A DNA stretch of 64,000 nucleotides from Oceanobacillus sp. FSL K6-2867 (GCF_037963145.1 NZ_CP150144.1:1302001-1366000), one strand, 5' to 3'; counted from the first letter of the stretch, positions 8,505 through 17,037 are shown. Notes: a model not told the origin generated them from the sequence alone. Numbers and translations: made by a program.

Positions 8505-11500
8505 GCCAATCTACCTCCTTCATTTTCCGAATAACAACATTCAAGTCACGCTGGTTTCCTGTTGGGCCATAGTAATTAAATCCATAGCTTAATTGGGCAT
8601 ATCCACCAATCATATGTGTTGGTTTTACATGAATTCTCGTTGGACTATTATGCGTGCCACCACGATTTTTCGTTAGACTTGTTCCAGGTGTATGGATATG
8701 ACGATCTTGAGCATGATGCATAAATGCCATTGTTCTAGGGATACGATGGGAAACAACCGCCCTTGCTACTACGACTCCATTGCGGTTGAAGCATTCAATC
8801 CAATCATTATCCTCAACATCAATTTCCGCTGCATCATCTTTATTTAGCCACACCGTTGGACCACCTCGGAAAAGAGTTAACATTGGCTGCGCATCAAAGT
8901 ACATGCTATGAATCGACCATTTATTATGTGGTGTCAGATAGTTCAACGTGATTTCTTTTCCTTCCACTTCCGGCCGTTTGGAACGGAATGGCTTATGGTT
9001 CAAAATTGGTTTGAATACGGCAAATGATTCCCCGAATTCCTTCATCATTTCATGATCCAGGAAGTAGGATTGCCTTCCTGTAATGGTTCGAAATGGAATC
9101 AAACGTTCAATATTTGTTGTAAAAGGGGAATACCTTCTGCCACCTTTTTCTGAGCCGCTAAAAGCTGGTGACGTAATAACCGTCATTGGCTGCGCCGTTA
9201 TTTTTTCAAATGTAAATAATTCTTCTTCTCTTTCCTCTGCTAAATCTTTTAACTCGAGATCTGTTACTTCTTCTAAAGCTTCCCACGCTTTTACAGCTAC
9301 TTTTCCATTCGTTGTAGATGAAAGCATTAAAATTGCTTCACATGCATCTTTGGCGTGCGTAATATCTGGACAGCCATCAGCAATCGTTCCATTATCCACC
9401 GTTCCAAGTGTGTGTTTCACCTGTTCATACTCTTTTTCCATCGACCAGTTGATACCTTTTCCACCATAAGGCTGGGTTGCAACATTTGGTCCAAGTGCTG
9501 TCATCTTGTTATAAATTTGTTTGTAATCACGTTCTACTACATGAATTTGTGGCATCGTTTTACCTGGAATCGGTTCACACTCACCTTTGGACCAGTCTTT
9601 AATCTTTCCTAATGGCTGGGCCATTTCTGCTTTTGTATCATGAAGCAGTGGTGTTGCGACGATTTCCTTGATTGTCTCCATATCAATTTCCTCAGCTAAA
9701 TCCGAAACTCCTTTTGCCAAGGCTTTAAAGATATCCCAGTCAGATTTCGCTTCCCATGGTGACGTAATCGCTGGATTAAATGGATGTACGAATGGATGCA
9801 TATCCGTACTGGATAAGTCGTGCTTTTCATACCAAGTCGATGCAGGCAAGATGACATCTGAGTATAGTGCCGTTCCAGCCATACGGAAATCAAGGTTAAT
9901 TAATAAATCAAGTTTTCCTTCTGGTGCTTCTTCCCGCCATTTAATTTCCTCAGGGCGAATACTCTCTTCATCATCGTTTAACAGTCCATGGGAAGTTCCT
10001 AGTAAATGTTTAAGAAAATACTCATGTCCTTTTCCTGAACTGGAGATTAAGTTTGCACGCCACACAAATAAGTTTCTTGGGAAATTGACCGGGTTATCTG
10101 GATCTTCAATTGCAAATTGCAGTTCTTTTTCTTTTAATTGCTTCGCCACATAGTTTCCGATATCTTCCGTTGTTTCATAGCCATTTGCTACTGCTTCCTT
10201 ATAGAGATCAATTCCGTTTTTATTGAATGTTGGATAAGATGGAAGCCAGCCAAGGCGAGCTGCCAACACATTGTAATCCCCATGATGTTCGTATCTTGCT
10301 TTTTCATTTGCAGCGGTAAGGTCACTAACAGGTGTTTCCTCAAAGCGCCATTGATCGGTTGCAAAGTAGAAAAAGGATGTTCCATTTTGCAGTTTAGCTG
10401 GACCGCCCCAGTCTTTAGCAGTTGCGATCGTGCTCCATCCTTCTGCAGGCCGTAATTTTTCTTGTCCAACATAATGGGCCCAGCCTCCGCCATTTACACC
10501 TTGTGCACCTACCATTAGGACAAGGTTAACAACAGCACGATAAATCGTGTCTGAGTTAAACCAATGGTTAATTCCTGCTCCAACGATAATCATTGAACGG
10601 CCTTTTGTATCCACTGCATTTTGTGCAAACTCACGAGCAATCTTTATGACGAGATTGCGATCCACACCTGTAATTTCTTCTTGCCATGCTGGTGAGAATG
10701 GTGCGATGTCATCATAAGAACTTGCCACTTCTCCGCCAAGACCACGGTCAATACCATAGTTAGCAAGCATTAAATCATAAACCGTTGCAATATATTCTGT
10801 CTTGCCATTCAGTTCTACTTTTTTCACCGGAACTGCACGTGACAGTACTTTTCTCGTTTCCGCATCAAAGTATGGCATATTGACATACACCACTTCGTCT
10901 TCCATTCCAAGAAAACTTAGTACAGGTTCAATTTTTTCATTGGTATTTTCATCAATGAGCTTCAAGTTCCAGTTTCCTTTATCATCCCAGCGAGAACCCA
11001 TCGTTCCATGCGGAATAGAGAATTTACCTGTTGCTTGATTATACATAGCAGGCTTCCATTCATTATTCTCTGAAGTAGTGCCAAGATCAGCTTCATTTAG
11101 GAATCTGTCTGCCACAAACATTCCATTATCTTCTTTTAAACGAACAGAGAATGGAAAATCGGTATATTGCTTTGCATAGTCCTCAAAGTATGGTGTCATA
11201 TTTTTATCATAAAATTCATTTAAGATAACATGTCCCATGGCCATTGCAACTGCACCATCTGTTCCTTGTCTAACGGATAGCCAGTCATCGGAGAAAGTCG
11301 TTGATTCTGCGTAGTCCGGGCTAACGGATACAACTTTCGTTCCTTTATAACGAGCTTCAACTAAAAAGTGAGCGTCTGGTGTACGTGTCATCGGCACATT
11401 CGAACCCCATGTGATTATATAGCTCGAATTAAACCAGTCTGAGCTCTCTGGTACATCCGTTTGATCTCCCCAAATTTGCGGGGATGCTGGTGGCAAGTCG

Positions 11501-12177
11501 GCATACCAATCATAGAAGCTGAGCATTGGTCCGCCCATTAATTGCATAAAACGGCTTCCTGCCGCATGGCTGATCATGGACATGGCTGGAATTGGTGAAA
11601 AACCAACATTTCGATCTGGACCATATTTCACAATCGTATATAAAGTAGATGCGGCAATAAGCTTTGCTACTTCTTCCCAGTCCGCTCGAACAAGTCCACC
11701 CTTTCCTCTTGCTCGTTTATAGGAATTTGCCTTTTCTTTGTCCTCTACAATGCTCTTCCACGCTTCCAATGGATTATCATAAGCTGCTAATGCTTCTTTC
11801 CATAAAACTAGTAATTTTTTACGTATATATGGATATTTCACACGTAGTGGGCTATAAATATACCAGGAAAAACTAGCTCCTCTTGGACAGCCCCGAGGTT
11901 CAAATTCCGGCATGTCTGGACCTGTTGTCGGATAGTCCAATTGCTGTCCTTCCCATGTGACAATCCCGTCTTTCACATAAATATTCCAGCTGCATGATCC
12001 GGTACAGTTGACTCCATGTGTGGAGCGAATAACCTTATCATGCTGCCATCTTCTCCGGTATACATTTTCCCAGTCACGATTACCTTCTTGTAATTGACTA
12101 TGATTATTGGAATATGTTTCTTTTGGTTTTAAATAGTTCAATCGCTGCCAAAGTGGAGATGGTTTCTTCTTCATCAT
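8494..12177 (-). CDS. narG: Respiratory nitrate reductase alpha subunit NarG
   Basis: Catalytic subunit that reduces nitrate to nitrite at a bis-MGD molybdenum centre. About 1227 residues, normal for the family. The N-terminus shows the unusual [4Fe-4S] site HGVNCTGSCSWNIYVKDG with a histidine ligand, followed by YPTTGPDMPEFEPRGCPRG; the molybdenum-ligand aspartate region is ITWGSNVPMTRTPDAHF near residue 265. The ORF extends to 12255, but GGAGGG lies 3 bases before the ATG at 12177 and 6 before a second ATG at 12174, and the protein then begins MMKKK as in related NarG. There is no Tat signal, consistent with a cytoplasmic active site. The FNR-type promoter is at 12213-12256. Confidence 0.97.
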   Translation of the reverse strand: MMKKKPSPLWQRLNYLKPKETYSNNHSQLQEGNRDWENVYRRRWQHDKVIRSTHGVNCTGSCSWNIYVKDGIVTWEGQQLDYPTTGPDMPEFEPRGCPRGASFSWYIYSPLRVKYPYIRKKLLVLWKEALAAYDNPLEAWKSIVEDKEKANSYKRARGKGGLVRADWEEVAKLIAASTLYTIVKYGPDRNVGFSPIPAMSMISHAAGSRFMQLMGGPMLSFYDWYADLPPASPQIWGDQTDVPESSDWFNSSYIITWGSNVPMTRTPDAHFLVEARYKGTKVVSVSPDYAESTTFSDDWLSVRQGTDGAVAMAMGHVILNEFYDKNMTPYFEDYAKQYTDFPFSVRLKEDNGMFVADRFLNEADLGTTSENNEWKPAMYNQATGKFSIPHGTMGSRWDDKGNWNLKLIDENTNEKIEPVLSFLGMEDEVVYVNMPYFDAETRKVLSRAVPVKKVELNGKTEYIATVYDLMLANYGIDRGLGGEVASSYDDIAPFSPAWQEEITGVDRNLVIKIAREFAQNAVDTKGRSMIIVGAGINHWFNSDTIYRAVVNLVLMVGAQGVNGGGWAHYVGQEKLRPAEGWSTIATAKDWGGPAKLQNGTSFFYFATDQWRFEETPVSDLTAANEKARYEHHGDYNVLAARLGWLPSYPTFNKNGIDLYKEAVANGYETTEDIGNYVAKQLKEKELQFAIEDPDNPVNFPRNLFVWRANLISSSGKGHEYFLKHLLGTSHGLLNDDEESIRPEEIKWREEAPEGKLDLLINLDFRMAGTALYSDVILPASTWYEKHDLSSTDMHPFVHPFNPAITSPWEAKSDWDIFKALAKGVSDLAEEIDMETIKEIVATPLLHDTKAEMAQPLGKIKDWSKGECEPIPGKTMPQIHVVERDYKQIYNKMTALGPNVATQPYGGKGINWSMEKEYEQVKHTLGTVDNGTIADGCPDITHAKDACEAILMLSSTTNGKVAVKAWEALEEVTDLELKDLAEEREEELFTFEKITAQPMTVITSPAFSGSEKGGRRYSPFTTNIERLIPFRTITGRQSYFLDHEMMKEFGESFAVFKPILNHKPFRSKRPEVEGKEITLNYLTPHNKWSIHSMYFDAQPMLTLFRGGPTVWLNKDDAAEIDVEDNDWIECFNRNGVVVARAVVSHRIPRTMAFMHHAQDRHIHTPGTSLTKNRGGTHNSPTRIHVKPTHMIGGYAQLSYGFNYYGPTGNQRDLNVVIRKMKEVDWLEN

Positions 12178-12212
12178 TGTCCCTCCATGTAAATTGCTTT
12201 GTTCTACCATCA

Positions 12213-12256
12213 ATATTAAACATCCCACCAACAGACACGTTGTGAAATACATCACA
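12213..12256 (-). promoter_or_regulatory. narG promoter with perfect FNR/CRP-type box
   Basis: The box TGTGA-AATACA-TCACA lies at 12241-12256 and a -10 hexamer TAATAT at 12218-12213 on the minus strand. The predicted start near 12206 puts the box centre 42.5 bases upstream, the class II activator position. It resembles the Bacillus FNR consensus more than a Rex site, because the right arm is ATCACAC. Confidence 0.75.
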
Positions 12257-12339
12257 CCTATTTAAGATGTCAAACTTTAGACAAAAATTATTAATCAATT
12301 CATTGTAAAGGATTTGATTCAAAAATCTGTCACAGGTTA

Positions 12340-12382
12340 TGTGATGTTTTTCACTACTATAACGAACAAGCATCGTTAAACT
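12340..12382 (+). promoter_or_regulatory. narK promoter with FNR/CRP-type box
   Basis: TGTGA-TGTTTT-TCACT at 12340-12355 is followed by a -10-like TAAACT at 12377-12382; the centre-to-start distance is 41.5 bases. An overlapping palindrome TCACA-GGTTA-TGTGA lies at 12330-12344. This promoter diverges from that of narG. Confidence 0.6.
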
Positions 12383-12435
12383 TATAACCAATTAAATACA
12401 AAACTAAATTTTTATAAAGAAAGGTACGATTTATT

Positions 12436-13926
12436 ATGAAGAAACCGGGTTTACAGCTATCCTTACAAACATCGAGTTTAGTCGTTGGATTTATGGTATG
12501 GGTGCTCATTTCGTCGCTAATGCCATATATCACAGCAGATATTCCAATGACTTCTGGGCAAGCTTCGATCGTAACTGCTATTCCAGTTATTTTGGGCTCC
12601 CTCTTGCGTATACCAATTGGTTTTTATGCAGATCGATTCGGTGCCAGAATTATTTTCTTAATTAGTTTTCTCGTTCTTTTATTTCCGGTATTTTACTTAA
12701 GTGTAGCGAGTTCCTTTGTCGATCTTGTCATTGGTGGACTAATACTTGGTATTGGTGGAGCAACCTTTTCCATCGGGGTTACATCATTGCCGAAGTATTA
12801 CCCAAAGGAAAAGCATGGTTTTATTAATGGAATATATGGTGTCGGTAATATTGGAACTGCGATTACAACTTTCGGAGCTCCAATCCTTGCTGAATCCATT
12901 GGTTGGCAAGGAACTGTTCGCGTATTTTTGATTATTGTCGTAGTGTACTCCGCATTGATTTTTATCTTTGGAGATCGTAAAGAAGCAAAAGTAAAGAAAT
13001 CCATGGTTGAACAAATTCGAGGTGTCTATAAAAATTCGACATTGTGGTTCCTAAGCTTATTTTATTTCATTACATTCGGAGCTTTTGTTGCGTTCACGAT
13101 GTTCTTACCAAGTTTCCTAGTTGATAATTTTGGTTTAGCGCCTGTGGATGCAGGAATTAGGACAGCAATATTCATTTTAATTGCAACATTACTTCGACCG
13201 GTTGGTGGTATGCTTGCAGATAAATATAATCCATTTATCATTTTAATGTTTGTTTTTATTGGCGTTGCCTGTTCCGGAATCTTATTATCCTTCTCACCTG
13301 ATATTATTTGGTATACCGTTGGAGCTTTAGCAGTTGGGATTACCGTGGGGGTCGGAAATGGTACAGTCTTTAAATTAGTGCCTTTGTATTTTTCCAAACA
13401 AGCAGGCATTGTGAATGGGATTGTTTCCGCTATGGGTGGACTAGGTGGTTTCTTCCCACCTTTGCTTCTGACCGCTGTTGCTAATATTACGGGACAGCAT
13501 GCGATTGCTTTCATGTTAATGTCAGAATTCGCCTTCGTAAGTTTCGTTATTGTTATTTTTATGTATTACCAGGAACGAGTCAGTGTTGAAGGTAAAATTA
13601 TCGAAAGTGCTGCAGAAGGAATCATGGTAACGAATAAAAAACGTATTATCCAAAATGTTAATCCAGCTTTTGAACGAATCACCGGTTATACAAAAGAGGA
13701 AGTACTTGGAAAGACACCAGCAATTCTAAAATCTGGAAAACAAGACAAAGCATTTTATGATGGAATGTGGAATTCGATTAATAAAAACGGCTTCTGGGAA
13801 GGTGAAATTTGGAACAAACGAAAAAATGGAGAGATGTATCCAGAGCTGCTTACCATAAGTCCAGTTAAGAATAATGTTGGCGAGATTAAGTACTACGTTG
13901 GTGTTTTCAATGATATAACACATTAA
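12436..13926 (+). CDS. narK: NarK-type nitrate/nitrite transporter fused to a PAS domain
   Basis: Major facilitator transporter of the nitrate/nitrite porter family, expected to import nitrate or exchange it for nitrite. Residues 1-380 hold twelve hydrophobic helices with the family glycine-rich motifs GLILGIGGATFSIGVTSLPKYYP near 103 and GNGTVFKLVPLYF near 310. Residues about 385-496 form a separate soluble PAS domain (AEGIMVTNKKRI, NPAFERITGYTKEEVLGK, WNKRKNGEMYPE, YYVGVFNDIT). Ordinary NarK proteins of about 390-430 residues end after helix 12, so the tail is extra. No kinase, GGDEF or HTH domain follows. It is divergent from narG and under an FNR-type box. The ribosome site AAGAAAGG lies before ATG 12436. 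Confidence 0.92.
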   Translation: MKKPGLQLSLQTSSLVVGFMVWVLISSLMPYITADIPMTSGQASIVTAIPVILGSLLRIPIGFYADRFGARIIFLISFLVLLFPVFYLSVASSFVDLVIGGLILGIGGATFSIGVTSLPKYYPKEKHGFINGIYGVGNIGTAITTFGAPILAESIGWQGTVRVFLIIVVVYSALIFIFGDRKEAKVKKSMVEQIRGVYKNSTLWFLSLFYFITFGAFVAFTMFLPSFLVDNFGLAPVDAGIRTAIFILIATLLRPVGGMLADKYNPFIILMFVFIGVACSGILLSFSPDIIWYTVGALAVGITVGVGNGTVFKLVPLYFSKQAGIVNGIVSAMGGLGGFFPPLLLTAVANITGQHAIAFMLMSEFAFVSFVIVIFMYYQERVSVEGKIIESAAEGIMVTNKKRIIQNVNPAFERITGYTKEEVLGKTPAILKSGKQDKAFYDGMWNSINKNGFWEGEIWNKRKNGEMYPELLTISPVKNNVGEIKYYVGVFNDITH

Positions 13927-13929
13927 CAA

Positions 13930-14085
13930 ATGCGGAAGCGCCCGGTTAGCGACGTACGGACTGGACTGAACCGAAAGAGATAAAGGAAACACGGCGACCG
14001 TAGGGAGTCGATGTTGACTTATCGTACGGAGGTGAGGGAAGTCTCGCTGCCGCTTCAGCGCTTCGTGGACGTGGCTACTTAGGTA
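13930..14085. repeat. GC-rich Bacillaceae-type intergenic repeat
   Basis: Just after the narK-PAS stop lies a block of about 155 bases beginning GCGGAAGCGCCCGGTTAGCG and running through TTGACTTATCGTACGGAGG to CTGCCGCTTCAGCGCTTCG. It is more GC-rich than its neighbours, has no reading frame with a ribosome site, and its ends are roughly complementary (GCGGAAGCGC against GCGCTT and CCGCTTC near the other end), so it can fold. It matches from memory a common dispersed element in Oceanobacillus and relatives; the copy number cannot be seen here. Confidence 0.6.
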
Positions 14086-14130
14086 ACTAAGTTATATACA
14101 TCATTCAAAATTTTATAGTTTTCAAGTTGA

Positions 14131-14164
14131 AAAAATCCTGAGTTGATATTACTCAGGATTTTTT
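14131..14164. terminator. Bidirectional terminator between narK-PAS and radical SAM gene
   Basis: AAAAATCCTGAGT and ACTCAGGATTTTT form a 13-base perfect stem with a 7-base loop, A-rich on one side and T-rich on the other, so it can stop convergent transcripts from both sides. Confidence 0.85.
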
Positions 14165-15280
14165 ACTCTTTTTGCGCATTGCTCTTGGAATATAAACACA
14201 ATATGGTTCACTTTCCATATAATCTCCTGTTACATTATATGCGCGTGATCTTGATCCTCCGCAAACATGGCGAAATTCACATACCCCGCATTTTCCTTTG
14301 TATTTATCCGGATTACGCAAATTTTGAAAGACCTCTGATTCTCTGTAGATTTCTGCAAGTGGCGTGCGTCTGATATTTCCAGCACGAATTGGCAGTAATC
14401 CGCTTGGATACACATCTCCTGTATGGGAAATGAACACAAAGCCATTTCCATCATTAACACCTTTTGGTGCACGTCCAAGTCCATCAATCTGTCCTGTTTT
14501 TCCTTGGTTCATCGCATCTTCATAGAAAATTTGGTCTTTGTCACTCATACCTGTATGTTCTCGCATTTTTTGCTGAATAACGACACGTCGATAATGCTGG
14601 CCAGCGGTTGTCTTAATATCAAATGGAACTCGTTTGGATAATTTGTACAACCATCGGAATACCTTTTCATGTTCAGCAGGTGTAATCATGTCTGATTCTT
14701 TCCCTCGTCCTGTCGGCACAAGGAAAAACACACTCCATAATACACAGTTCAGGTTTTCAACCATCTCTGCCATTTCATCTAAGTATTCATAATTATATCG
14801 GGATATTACGGTATTAATTTGCAGCGGCATATCCAATTCATGTAAATACTTAATCGCATTCATCGTTAAGTCAAAAGAGCCTTCTGTTCCTCGAAAATGG
14901 TCATGCACTTCCTTACAATGTCCATCAATACTAAATGCCCATCTCGCAAGTCCAATATCTTTCGCTTTTTGCATTGCCTCTTTTGTTACATTTGGTGTGG
15001 CAGATGGAGTCATGGACACACGCACACCTTTTTGAATAGCGTATTCAGCAATATCAAAAACATCTGGTCGTTCTAATGGATCTCCACCTGTAAACACAAG
15101 CATGGGATTATCCATCTCATATATGTCATCGATTAATTTCTTTCCTTCATCAAACGTTATTTCTAATGGATGTCTATGATACTGAGCTTCTGCACGGCAA
15201 TGCAGACAATGCAGCTGACAAGCACGGGTTAGCTCCCATATAACAATAAACGGGCTTTCGTTATAATCTCTATTAAACAT
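14153..15280 (-). CDS. Radical SAM/SPASM protein of the NirJ/AhbD-like type
   Basis: About 375 residues. The radical SAM cluster motif CQLHCLHC lies near residue 17, followed by FTGGDPLERPD; a C-terminal SPASM-like region shows CGVCEFRHVCGGSRSRAYN and a late YCVYIP. The overall shape resembles the radical SAM/SPASM family TIGR04053 and haem-d1/alternative-haem enzymes NirJ and AhbC/D, but the substrate is not identifiable from sequence. The start is ATG 15280, directly after a GTG, with AAAGGGA upstream. An FNR-type box with a well-placed -10 lies upstream, so it should be induced with nitrate respiration. A role in haem or peptide modification for the anaerobic chain is an inference. Confidence 0.85.
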   Translation of the reverse strand: MFNRDYNESPFIVIWELTRACQLHCLHCRAEAQYHRHPLEITFDEGKKLIDDIYEMDNPMLVFTGGDPLERPDVFDIAEYAIQKGVRVSMTPSATPNVTKEAMQKAKDIGLARWAFSIDGHCKEVHDHFRGTEGSFDLTMNAIKYLHELDMPLQINTVISRYNYEYLDEMAEMVENLNCVLWSVFFLVPTGRGKESDMITPAEHEKVFRWLYKLSKRVPFDIKTTAGQHYRRVVIQQKMREHTGMSDKDQIFYEDAMNQGKTGQIDGLGRAPKGVNDGNGFVFISHTGDVYPSGLLPIRAGNIRRTPLAEIYRESEVFQNLRNPDKYKGKCGVCEFRHVCGGSRSRAYNVTGDYMESEPYCVYIPRAMRKKSKKS

Positions 15281-15311
15281 CACTCTCGTCCCTTTCAGGT
15301 AGTTTAGCTTC

Positions 15312-15354
15312 AGTGTAGACTAATTCGGAAAATGTTTATGTGAGGTTTATCACT
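15312..15354 (-). promoter_or_regulatory. FNR-type promoter of the radical SAM gene
   Basis: TGTGA-GGTTTA-TCACT lies at 15339-15354 and TACACT at 15317-15312. The predicted start near 15305 places the box centre at -41.5. Confidence 0.65.
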
Positions 15355-15373
15355 TATTAAATAAATTAGGAAA

Positions 15374-15396
15374 CCCCTGATCACAATGAACAGGGG
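15374..15396 (-). terminator. Likely terminator after the DUF2249 gene
   Basis: CCCCTG and CAGGGG form a short GC-rich stem, followed on the minus strand by a moderately T-rich stretch. It lies between the DUF2249 stop and the promoter of the radical SAM gene. Confidence 0.5.
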
Positions 15397-15409
15397 ATAC
15401 GATAAATTA

Positions 15410-15649
15410 TTATCTCTTTTCAATCTCTACTCTCCAAAGCTCTGGACCTTCTTCTACGTATTCCCAATGGAAAGAACCTTCCCTTTCAATTAAAAATTGA
15501 TAGTATAAAAGTTTTGGATCATGCGTATTCGAAAGATGCATCACTTCTCCAGATTTTAAACGATCAAATGTTTCTAAAATCCTTACATGACGAATCTTTG
15601 GTCTAATATCTGGTGCATGTAAGGTTACAGCATATTGTTTCTCGTTCAT
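15410..15649 (-). CDS. DUF2249 small protein
   Basis: 79 residues with the DUF2249 pattern: a conserved HAPDIRP-like N-terminal strand, then VRILETFDRLKSGEVMHLSNTHDPKLLYYQF and a final W-rich strand ending LWRVEI. The domain is common beside anaerobic and nitric-oxide-related genes in Bacillaceae, but its biochemical role is not established. It lies 38 bases after the CuA lipoprotein gene and is probably co-transcribed from that FNR-type promoter. Its length is normal for a stand-alone single-domain member. Confidence 0.8.
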   Translation of the reverse strand: MNEKQYAVTLHAPDIRPKIRHVRILETFDRLKSGEVMHLSNTHDPKLLYYQFLIEREGSFHWEYVEEGPELWRVEIEKR

Positions 15650-15687
15650 TTAATGACCCCCAAAAAACCTTATAGTTGAACATCCTT

Positions 15688-16113
15688 TTATAGAACAACT
15701 AATGTTGCAACCATTTCTGCGTGACCTTCCCCACAGAAAATATTACAGTAGATTTCATATTCACCTGGCTCCTCCGGAATGATAACAGCTTCTCCATCCC
15801 CCTCAATTTTAACGCCAAGTTCATTAATCGCAATTCCATGGTGTCCTTCTTCATTTGTTAATGTAATCGTTGCTTCCTCTCCGGATTGAACGACAAATTT
15901 ATCCTGGTTAAAGTCAAAGTCCGTTGCAACGATATTGACTTCATTTGTTACTTCCTCCGATTCCTCAGAAGCACTGGATTCATTAGACTGTTCTGTTACC
16001 GTTTCTTCCCTTTTGTCAGCTTCTTCATTTGCAGAACTACTTTCATCCCCTCCACAAGCAACGAGCGAAAATATTAATCCGATAAATAGGATAGCTAATA
16101 AACCCTTTTTCAT
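15688..16113 (-). CDS. Stand-alone lipoprotein with a CuA copper site
   Basis: About 141 residues. A lipoprotein signal (KKGLLAILFIGLIFSLVACGG) has its lipobox cysteine near residue 20, then an acidic, serine-rich linker to about residue 55, then a cupredoxin domain. The C-terminal motif CNIFCGEGHAEM has the C-x3-C-x3-H-x2-M spacing of the CuA centre of oxidase subunit II, and an upstream His in NEEGHHG can supply the other ligand. Unlike subunit II it has no transmembrane hairpin and no oxidase partner next to it. GGAGG lies 7 bases before ATG 16113; the longer frame to 16164 is rejected. It is likely an extracytoplasmic electron carrier or copper protein induced without oxygen. Confidence 0.85.
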   Translation of the reverse strand: MKKGLLAILFIGLIFSLVACGGDESSSANEEADKREETVTEQSNESSASEESEEVTNEVNIVATDFDFNQDKFVVQSGEEATITLTNEEGHHGIAINELGVKIEGDGEAVIIPEEPGEYEIYCNIFCGEGHAEMVATLVVL

Positions 16114-16146
16114 GATGACGCCTCCTCTATTTTTTATTACATGTAT

Positions 16147-16189
16147 AGTATACTCCCACTGCATGAACTAAACTGTGAGGTACAGCACT
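16147..16189 (-). promoter_or_regulatory. Promoter of CuA lipoprotein gene with degenerate FNR-type box
   Basis: TGTGA-GGTACA-GCACT lies at 16174-16189 and TATACT at 16152-16147 on the minus strand, with a centre-to-start distance of 41.5. One half-site is imperfect; the perfect site at 16197-16212 lies just upstream and may assist. Confidence 0.55.
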
Positions 16190-16196
16190 TGTTTTC

Positions 16197-16212
16197 TGTG
16201 ATTCTAATCACA
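16197..16212. promoter_or_regulatory. Perfect FNR/CRP-type box in the divergent region
   Basis: TGTGA-TTCTAA-TCACA is a perfect match to the Bacillus FNR consensus. It lies about 64 bases upstream of the CuA lipoprotein start and about 70 upstream of the regulator start, so it could serve as an upstream site for either. Confidence 0.7.
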
Positions 16213-16226
16213 TTCAACTGATATGC

Positions 16227-16268
16227 AGTGACATTTTTCACATGAATATTGAAAAAGAATGATATGCT
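16227..16268 (+). promoter_or_regulatory. Autoregulatory FNR-type promoter of the Crp/Fnr gene
   Basis: AGTGA-CATTTT-TCACA lies at 16227-16242 and TATGCT at 16263-16268; the box centre lies 40.5 bases before the predicted start near 16275. This suggests the regulator controls its own gene. Confidence 0.65.
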
Positions 16269-16298
16269 ATACATAAGTGATTTGGAGGAGGTATAGTG

Positions 16299-16991
16299 AT
16301 GTATCCAGATTCAGTGAAAAAGCTTTTACAGCGTTTTCCGCTTTTCAAAAGTTTAACAAATTATGAAATTACTCCGATTTTAAATATTGCCCAAAATCGA
16401 ACATACAGACAGGGATCCCATGTTTTTATGCAAGATGAACCACTGACCAATGTGTATTTTATCCATCAAGGAAAAATTAAAATATATAGAACGGATATCC
16501 ATGGCAAAGAACAAATCATTAATGTTTTGAATGATGGGGATATGTTTCCGCATCAAGGTTTTTTCCGCAACGATAATTACCCAGCACATGCCGAAATAAT
16601 GGAGGAAGCCGTGCTTACTTATATTCCGACTCCATTGTTTGAGGACTTTTTAATCAACAACCCAGAGGTAAGCATTAAAATTTTCCGGGTTCTAGGAGAC
16701 AAAATTGTTGACTTGCAAAACCGTCTTGAGGAAAAAATTCTGCGTAACACCTATGAACAGATTATTCTATTATTACTTCGACTTGGAAAAAAATATGGAA
16801 TTGAAACCGCGGCAGAACAGCTTACTCTAACAACGCATTTTACCAATAAGGATTTAGCAAACATGATTGGATCAAGCAGGGAAACCGTTAGCAGAACGCT
16901 CACCCAATTAAAGAAAAAACAACTTGTATTAACAGATAGTGACGGGAACATGGTATTAGATACAAAACAATTAAAAGAAGAGTTATTTTAG
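16299..16991 (+). CDS. Crp/Fnr-family transcription regulator without cysteines
   Basis: About 230 residues: an N-terminal cyclic-nucleotide-binding-type beta barrel (residues about 15-115), a dimer helix near 125-150 and a C-terminal winged HTH (about 165-225). The recognition helix reads SSRETVSRTL and carries the R-E and S-R positions that read TGTGA-type sites. The whole protein contains no cysteine, so it cannot bind the [4Fe-4S] cluster used for oxygen sensing by Bacillus or E. coli FNR. Its position, and FNR-type boxes at seven nearby promoters including its own, make it the likely local activator. The start is ATG 16299, with GGAGG 7 bases upstream; a GTG three bases earlier is less well placed. 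Signal sensing is unknown. Confidence 0.9.
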   Translation: MYPDSVKKLLQRFPLFKSLTNYEITPILNIAQNRTYRQGSHVFMQDEPLTNVYFIHQGKIKIYRTDIHGKEQIINVLNDGDMFPHQGFFRNDNYPAHAEIMEEAVLTYIPTPLFEDFLINNPEVSIKIFRVLGDKIVDLQNRLEEKILRNTYEQIILLLLRLGKKYGIETAAEQLTLTTHFTNKDLANMIGSSRETVSRTLTQLKKKQLVLTDSDGNMVLDTKQLKEELF

Positions 16992-16997
16992 AAAACT

Positions 16998-17037
16998 ACA
17001 GTGCCTTCCCCCCCCTGCCTGTACAGGAAGGCACTGT
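16998..17037. terminator. Bidirectional terminator
   Basis: ACAGTGCCTTCC and GGAAGGCACTGT form a 12-base perfect stem between the convergent regulator and phosphoesterase genes. Confidence 0.85.

Noticed and set aside
9083-9469. Plus-strand frames inside narG
   Set aside because: Shadow frames of a well-supported gene; same for the other plus-strand frames within narGH, nirB and groEL.
12241-12256. Rex operator at narG
   Set aside because: The right arm ATCACAC differs from the Rex consensus at two of seven positions, while the site fits FNR perfectly.
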